DNA of 64,000 bases, taken from positions 4,278,001 through 4,342,000 of the forward strand of contig NC_134951.1 in the NCBI RefSeq assembly GCF_965638725.1. Reading direction: 5' to 3'. The DNA comes from Aptenodytes patagonicus. Taxonomy: Eukaryota; Chordata; Aves; Sphenisciformes; Spheniscidae. Position 1 is the stretch's first letter; each line of letters opens with the position of its first letter. The position numbers and the translations under genes were made by a program. The notes under the pieces are model-generated. The model made no database searches. It saw nothing but the letters and a program-made list of their open reading frames with translations, and was not told the origin of the DNA. This document shows, one piece after another, positions 42,301 to 51,617 of this stretch.

Positions 42301-43669
42301 TTAGTCAGTTCAGTGGTGCCAGGGCACGGTGACCCTGACATGATTTTTGGCTTGGACCAAACTGGGTGCTTGGTGTGTTCCCTTGAACGTACCCTTGGTC
42401 TGTGCCTGTGTTGAGAGGTAGAGACGGAAGTCCTGCCGTCCTTCTGGTGGAGAACCAGAGGAGTCGGCTGTCACAGCGCAGGGCTTCACCTGGGCTGAGC
42501 AGGCACAGAGGACCTTTCCCACAAGACACTTCTGAACAGGTTGCGTCATCTCCCCATGGGCTGCTCTAGCGAGCAGTCTTGTTTTCTCTGTGTCTGTAGT
42601 CGCAGCTGGCAGCATGGTGTGGTGGTGGTTTCCTTGTGCTCCACGGCCAACAGTAAATAAGGGCAGCTCTTCACAGGTGATAAAAGCAGTGGGACTCCCG
42701 ACTTCAGGGTACTGTGGAGGTTAAAGTTCATGTGGAGGAACAACTGGTGGATGGTTTCATGGGGAAAAAAAAATCCCAACCCCCAAAACCAAATCCAGCG
42801 AGGGCTGTTAAATAAAAAAGACATTACTTCTGCACCAGGGAGACCCCAAAACATGGGTTATTAAAGCTCCCTTTGTGGCCTGGCCAACCTGCTGGCAAGG
42901 GACAGTGACACCTCAGCACCTTAGCCCAGAAGAGGGTCTCTGCTTGCGCACACCTCCCTAAGACTCAGGCAGACAAGTATCTCAAAGGCCGTGGGGTTTG
43001 CAGACCATGAAGAGAAAACCCCAAAGACCATGGGGTTATCTGATGGAGGTGACCATTTCCTGGCAGTCACACGGGCTGCTGGTCACGCTGGAGCGTCCTC
43101 GCTGGTTTGAAGGTGGGCCGCAGCACACCTGCAGCGAGTGAGGATTGTGGGGCAAGAACCGCTGGTCCCAGCACCACTGCTTGTGGTTGAGGGATTGTGT
43201 CTGAGGCTGTGGTCCATCTCCCGTCATGGGGTGCCCTCAAGAGGCTGCTTGGCTTAGTGCACTTCTCAAGGGAAATGGGCCCTGGCCCCATCCAGGCATC
43301 CCTTGCAGCTGGTCCTTGCTCCATGGCGGTCCACCACTGAGGTTGCTCTTGACACGGTGGCCCTTAAGGCTTCCTTTTCCACCTGGTGGTCCCGTGTGTC
43401 TCCTTAACCTTGGTGGGAACCATAACTCCTCCTTCCTCCCTCCCCAGATCTACCAGAAGATCCCAAGCACGGACCCTTCATCCAACAAGACGCAGCAGGT
43501 CATCGCCTCCATCCGCGCCATGAGCTTGCCCGGCGGCCCCATGGCATCACGCCACCACTACTCCCCCATCTACCTGTCGTGCGCCATGCTCCTGGCCGCC
43601 CTGAGCTGGCAGTACCTGAGCACCATCTCCAAGGCCACCGAGGAGTACGTCCAGGCGGGCGAGAACTGA
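30250..43669 (+). CDS. FDFT1: FDFT1, squalene synthase
   Basis: Joins two farnesyl diphosphates through presqualene diphosphate and reduces it with NADPH to squalene, the first committed sterol step, on the cytosolic face of the ER. Eight coding exons (102, 98, 184, 129, 192, 177, 153 and 222 nt) give 418 aa; human is 417. Visible: [11 protein letters not shown] near the N-terminus, first aspartate-rich motif DTIEDD (81-86), YCHYVAG with the catalytic-type Tyr172, second aspartate-rich motif DYLED (220-224), the [16 protein letters not shown] block, and one C-terminal hydrophobic anchor (about 386-405). The start used is 30250 because it aligns with the human N-terminus; an in-frame ATG five codons upstream (30235) is also possible. 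Phases are consistent throughout. The promoter shows SRE, CCAAT and GC boxes, as expected for sterol control. Confidence 0.97.
30352..31515 (+). repeat. FDFT1: FDFT1 intron 1 with degenerate CpG-rich tandem array
   Basis: Between about 30520 and 31190 short units built on CGCACCGGC, CCCGGTGCTTTGCG and CGCGCGTYGC recur many times with substitutions, roughly every 30-60 bp. Because the sequence is stop-poor, several frames on both strands stay open for more than 160 codons; these are composition effects. Poly-G runs lie at 30375-30393 and 30430-30442. Confidence 0.65.
31315..31613 (+). CDS. FDFT1: Possible alternative FDFT1 5' exon reading through into exon 2
   Basis: An ATG at 31315 opens a frame of 67 codons that runs without a stop into coding exon 2 at 31516, in the correct frame. 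The extra N-terminus starts [18 protein letters not shown] and is rich in Arg, Ala, Pro and Ser with no acidic residue in the first 40, like a mitochondrial-type leader. A GC box (GGGGCGGG, about 31225) precedes it. The base at -3 is C, so initiation context is modest. It could equally be intron sequence kept open by low stop density. Confidence 0.3.
31516..31613 (+). CDS. FDFT1: FDFT1 coding exon 2
   Basis: 98 nt: [20 protein letters not shown], then [12 protein letters not shown] and two bases of an Arg codon. Acceptor CCGCAG at 31510-31515, donor GTGAGC at 31614. Confidence 0.96.
31841..31890 (+). repeat. Short GCTGAGCTGT tandem repeat
   Basis: Fifty bases made of GCTGT and GAGCT pentamers in ten units. 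Simple sequence in intron 2 of FDFT1. Confidence 0.85.
34308..34522 (-). repeat. CR1 3' part
   Basis: Inverted CR1 of the GGGAAGGGACC subfamily, from TCATAGAATCATAGAATGG through CCACCTCTCTGGGCAACC to GTGTTTCACCACCCTC. About 215 bp, moderately diverged. Confidence 0.92.
35515..35979 (+). repeat. CR1 LINE, 5' portion of an interrupted copy
   Basis: Plus-strand CR1 whose open frame (to the TAG at about 35920) carries the usual ORF2 C-terminal motifs ([28 protein letters not shown]). It stops at AAGGTCCC, exactly where the LTR begins, and resumes at 36543. Confidence 0.93.
35980..36542 (+). mobile_element. Solo LTR of an avian endogenous retrovirus (ERVL-like)
   Basis: 563 bp beginning TG and ending CA, flanked by the perfect 5-bp target duplication GTCCC (35975-35979 and 36543-36547). 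It interrupts a CR1 tail, which reads continuously once the LTR and one GTCCC are set aside. The start (TGTATTGGGTCTGG), an AATAAAAGC TATA-like site (36231), an AATAAA at 36358-36363 and the TATTAAACTG block resemble a common bird class III LTR as I recall it. There is no internal retroviral coding sequence, so it is a recombination remnant that cannot encode anything. Confidence 0.9.
36543..36585 (+). repeat. CR1 LINE, 3' end of the interrupted copy
   Basis: Continues the CR1 tail after the LTR: GTCCCTTCCAATCC, then the terminal ATTCTATGATTCTGTGATG. Confidence 0.93.
37100..37283 (+). CDS. FDFT1: FDFT1 coding exon 3 (first Asp-rich motif)
   Basis: Acceptor CCCCAG at 37094-37099. Completes the Arg codon, then [20 protein letters not shown] and later [13 protein letters not shown]. 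The DTIEDD motif binds Mg-diphosphate. Donor GTAAGA at 37284. Confidence 0.97.
37284..39759 (+). other. FDFT1: FDFT1 intron 3
   Basis: Noncoding with a long T-run acceptor tract (39719-39733). No recognisable repeat. Confidence 0.8.
39760..39888 (+). CDS. FDFT1: FDFT1 coding exon 4
   Basis: 43 codons from [16 protein letters not shown] through [14 protein letters not shown] to EWDK. Phase 0 at both ends, donor GTAAGT. Confidence 0.96.
40374..40565 (+). CDS. FDFT1: FDFT1 coding exon 5 (second Asp-rich motif)
   Basis: 64 codons, starting [20 protein letters not shown] and containing [18 protein letters not shown], the second substrate-binding Asp motif. Donor GTGAGG at 40566. Introns 4 (39889-40373) and 5 (40566-41603) flank it. 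Confidence 0.97.
41160..41545 (-). repeat. Probable ancient CR1-like repeat in FDFT1 intron 5
   Basis: Strongly diverged, minus orientation: GAGGTTACCTAGTCCGTTCCC, AAAGGCAGGATCAGCTCTGCC, then TTCTTGAGGCCCTCCAAG and later CTTCAAGGCTTTCATGGG. The pattern recalls old avian CR1 families. Boundaries are approximate. Confidence 0.5.
41604..41780 (+). CDS. FDFT1: FDFT1 coding exon 6
   Basis: 59 codons from [17 protein letters not shown] through [20 protein letters not shown] to FCAIPQ. Acceptor GTTTAG, donor GTGAGT. Confidence 0.97.
42043..42195 (+). CDS. FDFT1: FDFT1 coding exon 7
   Basis: 51 codons: [19 protein letters not shown], then [16 protein letters not shown] and YQYVEE. Acceptor CCTTAG, donor GTAGGT. 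Confidence 0.97.
42196..43447 (+). other. FDFT1: FDFT1 intron 7
   Basis: Noncoding, with a near-repeated phrase around ACCATGAAGAGAAAACCCC / AAGACCATGGGG (43005-43035). Nothing else was recognised. Confidence 0.75.
43448..43669 (+). CDS. FDFT1: FDFT1 coding exon 8 (membrane anchor)
   Basis: [18 protein letters not shown], then the C-terminal hydrophobic anchor [20 protein letters not shown], ending GEN and TGA at 43667-43669. The anchor holds the enzyme in the ER membrane. Confidence 0.97.
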   Translation: MYQKIPSTDPSSNKTQQVIASIRAMSLPGGPMASRHHYSPIYLSCAMLLAALSWQYLSTISKATEEYVQAGEN

Positions 43670-45225
43670 TGGGCAGCGGGCGGGCGGGGGGAGAGACGGT
43701 CGGTGGATGGGCAGAGGAGGCAGGAGGCTCCTCGTCCCCTGCCGGTGGGGATGGCCAGGCAGCGGGGTGCCGCGGGGCCTGGGACAGTGATGAGGACGCG
43801 ATGCCAGTGAGCTGCAGCCCCGGGGCGACGGTGCGGCGTTGCCGGACTCCGCTCCTCACCGCCCTCGCCATCTGCTTGGATGGTTACAAACGCTAATCGG
43901 AGTCTTATTGTTTGGGGTTGAATATTTTTTTTTTTCCCTTCTTTCCTGTTGGATGGTTTACCTAAATTATTTTTTTTTTTTTTTTTTTTTTGTTAGGATG
44001 GTTTTAAATAGAAACTCCAGTTGCCTCTTTTCTTGCTTGAAATTTGAGTCACCTTTCCAGCTCAGAGCTGAGCAAAACCTTCTGGGTTTTGCCTCCCTTT
44101 CTTAGGCAGCCTCTCCCCCATCGCCTCTGGTGCCTGCTCCGCACTGGAAGGACACTGCTTCAGCCGGGAAAGGAACGTGCTTCCTTACCCAGGGAAAAAG
44201 CTCTGGCCACCTTCTGGCCCTCAGCCCAGGCTGGTTGACATCCTGCAGCCTGCAAACAAGCAGAGGCAATCATCTTCACATTTCTGTTGTCGTGCTGAAG
44301 GAGGCTGCTAGGCTTGAAACAAGCCCTTTTAACGTTAAATGCGTAGGAGGGGGGTTGCTCTGTCCACTTTAACGTGCCCTCAGCTGAAAGCCATCTATTG
44401 CAGCTCCCTGCCCTCTAGCAGATGGCACCCTGCACTTGCACAGCTTCGTGTTTTAGCAGCTTGGGAGGTGGTTAAAGTGAGAAGGGAGCTGCGTGCGTGG
44501 CCCTGAGCTAATAACCCCGTGCCTGACTCCGCTGCAGGGTCTGGGTTCTGCACCACTTCTTCAGCCCGAGGGGATGGGTGGCCGTGGCGGAGCGGCACCA
44601 TCGCAGCAGCGCCGGGTGCCTCTGCAAGGCAGGGGAGTGAGGGTTTGCACTGTGCTGTCCCTCATGAGATGCTGTTTTGGGGGGGGGCCTTGGTGCATTG
44701 GCCACCCTGAAAGGCAGCAGCGATCCCTGCCACGGGCTGGGAAGGCCTGAGCCCCCGAGGGGGGAGCCAGGGCGCGTTTCCCTGGCCCACTTGGCTCTAG
44801 CTTGGGCTGGTGCTTTGGGTTAGACTGACGTGCAGGCTGGAAGAGGCTTCCACTGCTGTTTTTGAAACACATCAGGCTGGACTGACTTGACTTAAAGAGG
44901 AAACAACGCTTTGAAGGCAACTCCTGTTTTCCTGGGGTGGATTTTTGTTTTCGGGGTCCCTGCCCACCCCCCCCCTCAAATGCTGCTTTGCCTTTGTGAA
45001 GGGAAGGACAGCCCCGCGTCCTGGTACAGGACAGAGCCGTCTGCCAGGTACAGTTCGGTGGCCTTTGCAAGGCCAAGCCCCTGCGGCCAGACTGTTACTG
45101 GGAAGGAGGACCCCTACTCCACAAGTACCCATGTAGATAGTTTTAAGCTGTTACTCAAAAGAAACTTGCGGTAGGTCTCTGTGCAGCTTCCTGTCTCGTT
45201 GAAATTAAAGTTTTCTTTGGGAAAA
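43670..45225 (+). other. FDFT1: FDFT1 3' UTR
   Basis: Contains T-runs at 43926-43937 and 43971-43992. An ATTAAA signal lies at 45204-45209 and is followed by GGTGTCTGATTATTTTTTTT, a typical downstream element, so the 3' end is near 45225. Confidence 0.7.
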
Positions 45226-45800
45226 AAAGGTGTCTGATTATTTTTTTTTTATTTAGCTGGCATTTCTTTACACCAGTAATTACCCATCGTGCCACAAGTT
45301 ACAAGCCCTCAGCTCAGACGAAAGGCAGATGCTTCATTGCTGCCACTCCGGGCATCACAGTAAAGCCTTGCGTGCCAGACCCAAAGGAATAATTTTAACC
45401 AGGGTGAGAGACAGCTAAAGGTCGGCCAGTAAATTAACTTTTAATGGACCTTGCACTGCAAGGGCGGTGCCTGGGCTGCAGGCATGCTCTCCAGTGCCTT
45501 GGTGCGTCCTCCTCCCCGCGCACCCCCTGTGCCAGCGTGCAGAGATGCCAGGGCAGTCCTGGCTGCACTCTGGTCCGTGTTGAAGCATCTTCCCCGTCAC
45601 CAAGAGTAGGCAATGCCCAGGGGCTCCTCAGGAGCCAACACGAGTCACGCTGCCACCAGTACGGCCAGGGGACAGTGCTGGGACTGACCACACTTGCATG
45701 AAGACAGAAGGGTCGCCCCTGGCCTCCACAGTGCCAGGAGCAACAGGAGAATAGTTTGAGGTGGTTTGAAGTCAAGCAGAAGCAACCAAGGACCAGGAGA
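45226..45800. other. Spacer between convergent FDFT1 and CTSB 3' ends
   Basis: Short unassigned stretch between the two poly(A) signals. It has a TTTAAT at about 45438 (ATTAAA on the minus strand), so a longer CTSB 3' UTR reaching almost to the FDFT1 end is possible. Confidence 0.5.
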
Positions 45801-46121
45801 CAAGACACTGGAGAAATCATTTATTGGCACAGTTGTTCCATTCATATACACCACAGCTCTGTCTCACTGGTGTCTGAGTAAGCAGAGGTAAGGGGCTATT
45901 TTACAGTGCAAAGGAGAGCCTGCTTCACGCATTTCAGGCCTGTAGCAATATACTTTGTGCTTTAAAATTTAAAAAAAAACATGCTCTTTCACTATATTAG
46001 TGTTGGCAAATCACATGATTCCTCCTACACACCTCCCCCCAGTAACAAAAATAAGGTTTTTTTTCTTCTTCCTTAATGCCTGTGGCTCAAGGGAAAAAAA
46101 AAAAAGCTTCAATTGTGTGCA

Positions 46122-46156
<35 letters not shown>

Positions 46157-47136
46157 AATTGTGTGCAAGATACCTCCAAGCACCTGGATAAGCTCCCTGC
46201 AGCAGACCTGGGGAACGTCCCTCACCTCTGCTCAGCGTTTCAGCACCTGCGGTCCCATAGCACCACACCAATTTTGGATGCAGCGCCCTTGCCAAGGCAT
46301 GACCCGCTGCTGCACACACCAAGCTGCCCAGCCATGGATGAAAAGCGGTTTGCTCTTCCCAGCGTGCTCTTAGATGCTTGCAGGACATTTGATCAAAGGC
46401 TCTTGAAGCTCCAGCCAGGCCCTTCCCTAGGATCAATAACCTCAGGCTACAGCAGGAAAAAAAACCAAATAAACAGCTGAGGAACAAGTGGTTTGAAAAG
46501 CAGCCGAAAGAATGGAGCAGAGCAAGCGATGCACAAAGGACTTGTTGCAGGCAGGAGGGGCCTTAACGCAGCTCAGGCCAGAGCCAGCCCCACATCAGGT
46601 TCGTCAGTATTTCGTCATTAATAGGTCTAAGTTTAGCCAATTCAAGGCACACGCAAACATACCCTGCTTTTTCCGGGTGCTAACAGTCGGACCAACCCAG
46701 CCAGGGGCGCACAAATCACCCCTGGCCGTGGCTTCCCAGCAGGGTCCATCTCCACTGCCCCGCCAAGTCCCTAGTCCCAGCACAAAGCTACTGCTTCCTA
46801 CCCTCCCGGTAACGGGCTGGGCTGGAAGGGGCCCAGGCTAACCAAATACCATGGCGCAAGAGGCCAGCGAGCCCTCCAGCAGTCCTTTGAGCAGGGAATG
46901 CCCCGTGGCTGCGACCCACCAGGAGCAGAGGGCTTGCAGAGAGCAGTTCCACCTCCAGCTCCACCATACAATTAAAAAAACCAACCAAACAAACAAACAA
47001 AAAAAAACCCCCAAAAAAGATAAAAAGCTTTAATAAAGTAACCTCAACTATAGTCTCTTGGGGGGGGGGCTCTGCACCCAACCCGCTATCAGTTAAAAGC
47101 ATTGGGGACTCAGGATTATTTGTGGTTTGATCAAGG
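45801..47136 (-). other. CTSB: CTSB 3' UTR
   Basis: Minus-strand sequence after the CTSB stop. AATAAA (plus TTTATT) lies at 45820-45825; a proximal ATTAAA is possible at about 47029-47034. It contains a 29-base A-run (minus strand) flanked by 14-bp direct repeats, listed separately. Confidence 0.65.
46110..46169 (-). mobile_element. Poly(A)-only insertion-like structure
   Basis: A T29 run (46125-46153 on plus, A29 on minus) lies between perfect direct repeats CAATTGTGTGCAAG at 46110-46123 and 46156-46169. This looks like the target-site duplication and tail of a retroposed RNA with almost no body left. Slippage plus a tandem duplication is the alternative. Confidence 0.5.
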
Positions 47137-47234
47137 TTACACCCTCTTCCAGTACTGCTCCGTCCTGGGGATGCCGGCCACGATCTCGGACTCGATGCCG
47201 CAGTGGTCCTCTCCTCGGAGGATTTTGAAGAAGC
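47137..47234 (-). CDS. CTSB: CTSB terminal coding exon
   Basis: Begins [20 protein letters not shown] and ends YWKRV with TAA at 47139-47137. Acceptor is CTTCCAG on the minus strand. Confidence 0.97.
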
Positions 47235-50200
47235 CTGGAAGCACACCGAGAGCAAAAGTCAACCTCCCCACCACGCCAAGGGAGAACGGGGAGAGGGTTC
47301 CCCCCCACCCCTGGCAGCCCCCCACCCGCAGGCAGCACCCAGGGGTGGCCTCACCATTGTCCCCCCAGTCGGTGTTCCAGGAGTTGGCGGCCAGCCAGTA
47401 CGGAGTGCCGTTGTCCACCCCCCAGCCCAGGATCCGGATCGCGTGGCCTCCAACCTGCTCGCCGGACACGTGCTGGTAGACCCCTGCAAGGCAACAAGCC
47501 AACACGTCAACGGGCGCCTTCAGACCACTGCCAGCCTGCGAGACATTCGATATCAAAGCCCAGAGACCAGCTTGAGAAAGTTTTTTTTTTTGGTTAAATG
47601 GAAACCTGAAGCTTAATGGAGAGTCTGGAGGAAGGACTGATGCTAAGCGTCAGCTCAGCACGCAGGACGCCCAGAGGACAGCAAGGGGCCCAAAGGCAGC
47701 GCATCCCAAGCAGTTCAGAACAGGGCATTGGGACCACACCAGGAGAGCCATCTGCCAGGATTTTACCGAAAATCCTAGCTGTTGTTCTCAGCTGCAATTC
47801 TGAGGGGTCCCCACTGGGGCTTCCTCCCTCAGCCAGTCCCAAGCACCTATTCCCCTTGCTATAAACCAATGGATACAGGAGATGGTATCTGCCCATGTTC
47901 TTGCAACACCAAACACTCAAGTGTGAGCCCGAGATCTCCTTTCAGACTTGAGTAGAGGGACAAGGGCCACAAAAGACAGACCCTGTGGCTGAAGTAGGGA
48001 ACAGGGCTCCCTACAGCCTTGGTGCTGATGCTCACCAGACTTGTACATCAGGAAGTCCTCATAGACGATAAAGGCTCCTTCCACTGGGCCATTCTTGTAG
48101 ATCTCAGCCATGATTTCCTTCTCACTGTGAGGAACACCGTAGGAGGTGATGCCTAGGGAGAAAAAGAGTCCCACCGTTAGTACGGCATCGTCAGACCACG
48201 CAGGTCTTGGGACGGCTGGACAGAGACTGCTCAGCGTGCCCCTGCAAGAGGCCTCCATTTAAAGGTTAAATTCAAACCCAGCTGCTCCAGAGGCACTGAC
48301 ACGGCCAGGCAGGGAAAGCGGGCTCCAACCATCCCTCTTCCAGAGGGAATGATTTAACCCGAGTCCTATTCTGTACCCAAAGACTTAGGCCAGACAGCTT
48401 CAGCGGGAAGTTTTCCCCTTGTACATCCTCATTTCCAAAACAAACCAAGTTACTCGAGGTTAAGACAAATCTCCAAGAAGCAGCCAGACTCTCCTACAGG
48501 TATAGTGCTAGCTACCACCAAGGAGTAGGAAGGAGGTGGCTTTGACACCAGACTCTCCCAGGGCTCAGCACCATGGTCTTCAACCCAGGCAGGTGCACCA
48601 CGAGGACTCAAATCAGTTCCCCCGGCTCAGCAAATACAAACTGTGCATCTGCCAGGCTTACGTTTGCTCCAGGACCACCCATCCTGAGGGCACAGAAAAC
48701 AGCCACCATAAAACAGCTTAGGAAGAGGTCCAACCCCGCCAACCCCACCCAGCTACCACTAGGAGCGGCTCTGGAGCTGCTGCGCGTCAAGCGGTGTCGG
48801 AGGCCACCTCCCTTACCGTAGTGCTTGTCCTCCTTGTACGAGGGCGAGTAGCCGGGTTCGCAGTGCCGGCTACACCTGGGGGTTTCCCCCCCCTCCCCGG
48901 TGCACGGCGGTCGGGAGCCGTTGACGTGGTGCTCACAGGGTGGGATGGAGTAGGGACGGCAGCCTGTCGAGGACAGAGGCGGCATGAACTGGCTGTCCCC
49001 AAGCACCCCAGTCCAACAGCCATGCTGGAGAAGTCACCAGATGCCCCAAGAAAGGGTACGACCTTTCTGACCCAGAAACCCCACAGATCAGTGGGGTGCG
49101 AGCAAGAGTAGGTCTTCCACTACCACGTGAGCAATCCCTGCATCAGCAATGGGTTTCCCTCTGGACCTGCTTCCCACCACCTCCCTCTTGACAAGGTGAC
49201 GGAAAAGATGAAAACATGAACCAACTCATGGCCGTGCTAGGAGGAGGCAGAGGTTTCCAGTCTGGAAGTTACTTTTTGAGGAGGGGAACGTGTGAGGAAG
49301 ACTCCTGCCCTCATCCGAAGTGTATTGAACTGGTCCAAAACCAGCAACACACAAAAAATTCACAGCCTCATTCATTCCTGCTATGGAAGCAGGAGCCTTG
49401 TGGGGTTTTTAGGTCTGGCTACTGTGCTCCCTTTCTGGATGGGTCTCCTGCCACTAGGTGCTGCTCAGGGACCCTTGTCCCAAAGGGGTGACCAGGCGCC
49501 ATGGGGACAGGAGCAGCCAGCTGGGATAACAGAGGTGTTTGAGCCCAGACCCGAAGGAGGGAGCAGCCCCAAGGATGCAGACCACAAGAAAAGCACCCTG
49601 AAGGACATGAACCTGTAACCAAGCAGAGATGTTCCTCTTTGCTTTCACAAGGGTGAAAGGACTTACCCACATGGGAATCGTAGAGACCCCCGGACACAAG
49701 GCCCCTCTCTGTCCAGTACCTCCACGCGCCGGAGGGGTAACCACCGTTGCACCTGGAGAAAGAGGCAGCAGTTTCAGCTCCAGCCCGCTCAGAGCCATCC
49801 CCTTTTGGGGGAAGCAGGGGAAATGGAGCCAGCTTTGGAGGGCTGGAGGGAAGCTTTCAGCACGTTGATCCTTTTTAAGTCTCTCCCTGCCTTCCCCAGG
49901 ACTTCTGGGCCTCGAGACACTGAAGCCTTGGGGCAAGAAGGAGCTAAGAACACGCATGCCTCCAAATCCCAAAGCAGTGGTGCCTCCTTGTCTTGCAGCC
50001 TCCTAACCAGGTCCCAGGTCAGCCTCTGCTGCCAGGAGCAGCAGAAGCCACGCAACTTGGAGACCCAACTCCCCACCCTGCTCTCAACAACTGCAAAAGC
50101 CAGAGGCAAAAGGCTTGTGCCTGAAATCCAAGGCTTTGGGGCTATTAAAAGATCCATCCTTTGGCTTAGGCAGCTGCCAGCTACGTATGGGAAAGCATCG

Positions 50201-51113
50201 CTATGTGCTTGCCCTCCCTACACCATCCATCATCATCCAGCTACTGCTGGGGGCAGGATGTGGCCCAGAGGGACTTTCAGTCCATGCAGTCACCTTTACA
50301 TTCCCACCTAACTCCAGCATCTACTGCACAAACCACTGGTGGGGCTTCCTGCCCATTAGGGAGACTAGGAAGACAGGGCTGAAGCAATCAGCATCTTCGG
50401 GTTGTGTCCCTGCTCCTCCCACCCACCTTTTAAGTGCACAAGAACCAAGAGCAGCTCACCCCATGCCGCACTCGAAGCCGCAGCATGACAGCAAGTCCTC
50501 CGCCGAGACCTCCACGCTCACCTTGGCATTCGTGTGAACGCAGATTCTGTCTGAAATCGCTTCTACGGCACCAAAAGCCTGCGGGCAGCCCCAAAAACCC
50601 AAGGGAAGACCATTAGAGCTGGCCACGGGAGAGAAACCAGGCAACCTTCTGGCAACGAGTGCAGCAAGCATGAGCAGGGCTGGCATGCTGGGACCAGCCT
50701 GGTGCTCCAGATCTCCCTCAAACCCAACCAGTGTCTGACACTTGCTATAAAACCCAGGGGCCAAGAGCCAAGCCACCTATAGACACAGAACACAGCCCCT
50801 TCCAGGATCAGTGCATCATGACCAGTAAGCTAAGGTCCAGCTCTAGGCTTTGGCCACAGCAGCCTGGCTGAGTGAGCTCACACACTGCAGGATCCCCCGT
50901 GTCCCCCCATTTATGCAGTTCAGTAGCAAACTCAACAGCATGTTTTTTTGTCCAGCAAACTCTGCATTGACACGACCTTAAACCACCCACGCTCTTACCC
51001 AGCAAGAGCCACAAGAGCCCTGGTCTCTTATCTCACTGATGGTAGGACAGTTAGGCCACTGTGTCCGTGAGTCAAAGTTATCGGGCAGCTCCATGTCTGC
51101 AGCAAAATCTACC
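47137..51113 (-). CDS. CTSB: CTSB, cathepsin B (5' partial)
   Basis: Lysosomal papain-family (C1A) cysteine protease with endo- and dipeptidyl-carboxypeptidase activity. Seven minus-strand exons (115, 119, 86, 147, 117, 129 and 98 nt, listed 5' to 3') encode 269 residues: the end of the propeptide, the whole mature chain from about ELPDNFDS, and the C-terminus ending YWKRV then TAA. Key residues are all present: catalytic Cys in DQGSCGSCW, catalytic His in [11 protein letters not shown], Asn in WLAANSWN, and the cathepsin B-specific occluding loop with the His pair in CEHHVNG. All introns are GT-AG with matching phases. The exons for the signal peptide and first part of the propeptide (about 71 residues by comparison with human) were not found between 51114 and the promoter; the 100-N gap may hide them. 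The gene is convergent with FDFT1. Confidence 0.96.
47355..47483 (-). CDS. CTSB: CTSB exon with catalytic His and Asn
   Basis: 129 nt: [43 protein letters not shown]. Contains the catalytic His and Asn of the papain fold. Confidence 0.97.
48036..48152 (-). CDS. CTSB: CTSB exon
   Basis: 117 nt: [38 protein letters not shown]. Acceptor CCTAG and donor GTGAGC on the minus strand. Confidence 0.97.
48817..48963 (-). CDS. CTSB: CTSB exon with occluding loop
   Basis: 147 nt: [15 protein letters not shown] opens the occluding loop, whose two adjacent His residues give carboxydipeptidase activity; it continues through [15 protein letters not shown] to DKHY. Acceptor GACAG, donor GTAAGG. Confidence 0.97.
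49667..49752 (-). CDS. CTSB: CTSB exon
   Basis: 86 nt: [20 protein letters not shown] then GGLYDSHV. Acceptor CTCCAG, donor GTAAGT. Confidence 0.97.
50460..50578 (-). CDS. CTSB: CTSB exon
   Basis: 119 nt: [39 protein letters not shown]. Starts in phase 0 right after the Trp following the catalytic Cys, as in other cathepsin B genes. Confidence 0.97.
50999..51113 (-). CDS. CTSB: CTSB exon with catalytic Cys
   Basis: 115 nt: [38 protein letters not shown]. Covers the end of the propeptide, the mature N-terminus and the active-site Cys. Acceptor TTGCAG, donor GTAAGA. Confidence 0.97.
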
Positions 51114-51517
51114 CTGCAAGTGAGAAGAGGGAAGTCCTGTTACAGGAACACCGGTGTGACAGGACTGGGTGCACAGGACTCTCCAACCTCCTCTGAAGGT
51201 GACCTGGAGGACCGGCGCTCTTGTTTGCTTACTGAAGGAGAATAAATACTTCTGAAGTCCTCAGACCAGGTCAGCAGCTCCTCCAGTGCTTTAAGTTTCA
51301 AGGAGTACAAATTACATGATTGATCAAGTGTCTCGCAGGACAGAAGATGGATGTTCCCCCCAACGCGTGCTTCTGTGCTTAATTCTATGCAAGATGTCCA
51401 CCAAGCTGCACCCAGGGAAAGCCCGCTCACAGTCTGCCAGGAGAGACCCTCACCCACTCCAGACACACCAGGAGCATCCACACAAGCTTTTACAGGGCCC
51501 TCATCTTCTTCTCCCGG

Positions 51518-51617
51518 NNNNNNNNNNNNNNNNNNNNNNNNNNNNNNNNNNNNNNNNNNNNNNNNNNNNNNNNNNNNNNNNNNNNNNNNNNNNNNNNNNN
51601 NNNNNNNNNNNNNNNNN
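51518..51617. other. Assembly gap of exactly 100 N
   Basis: One hundred N, a conventional placeholder for a gap of unknown size. Open frames drawn across it are meaningless. Confidence 0.99.
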
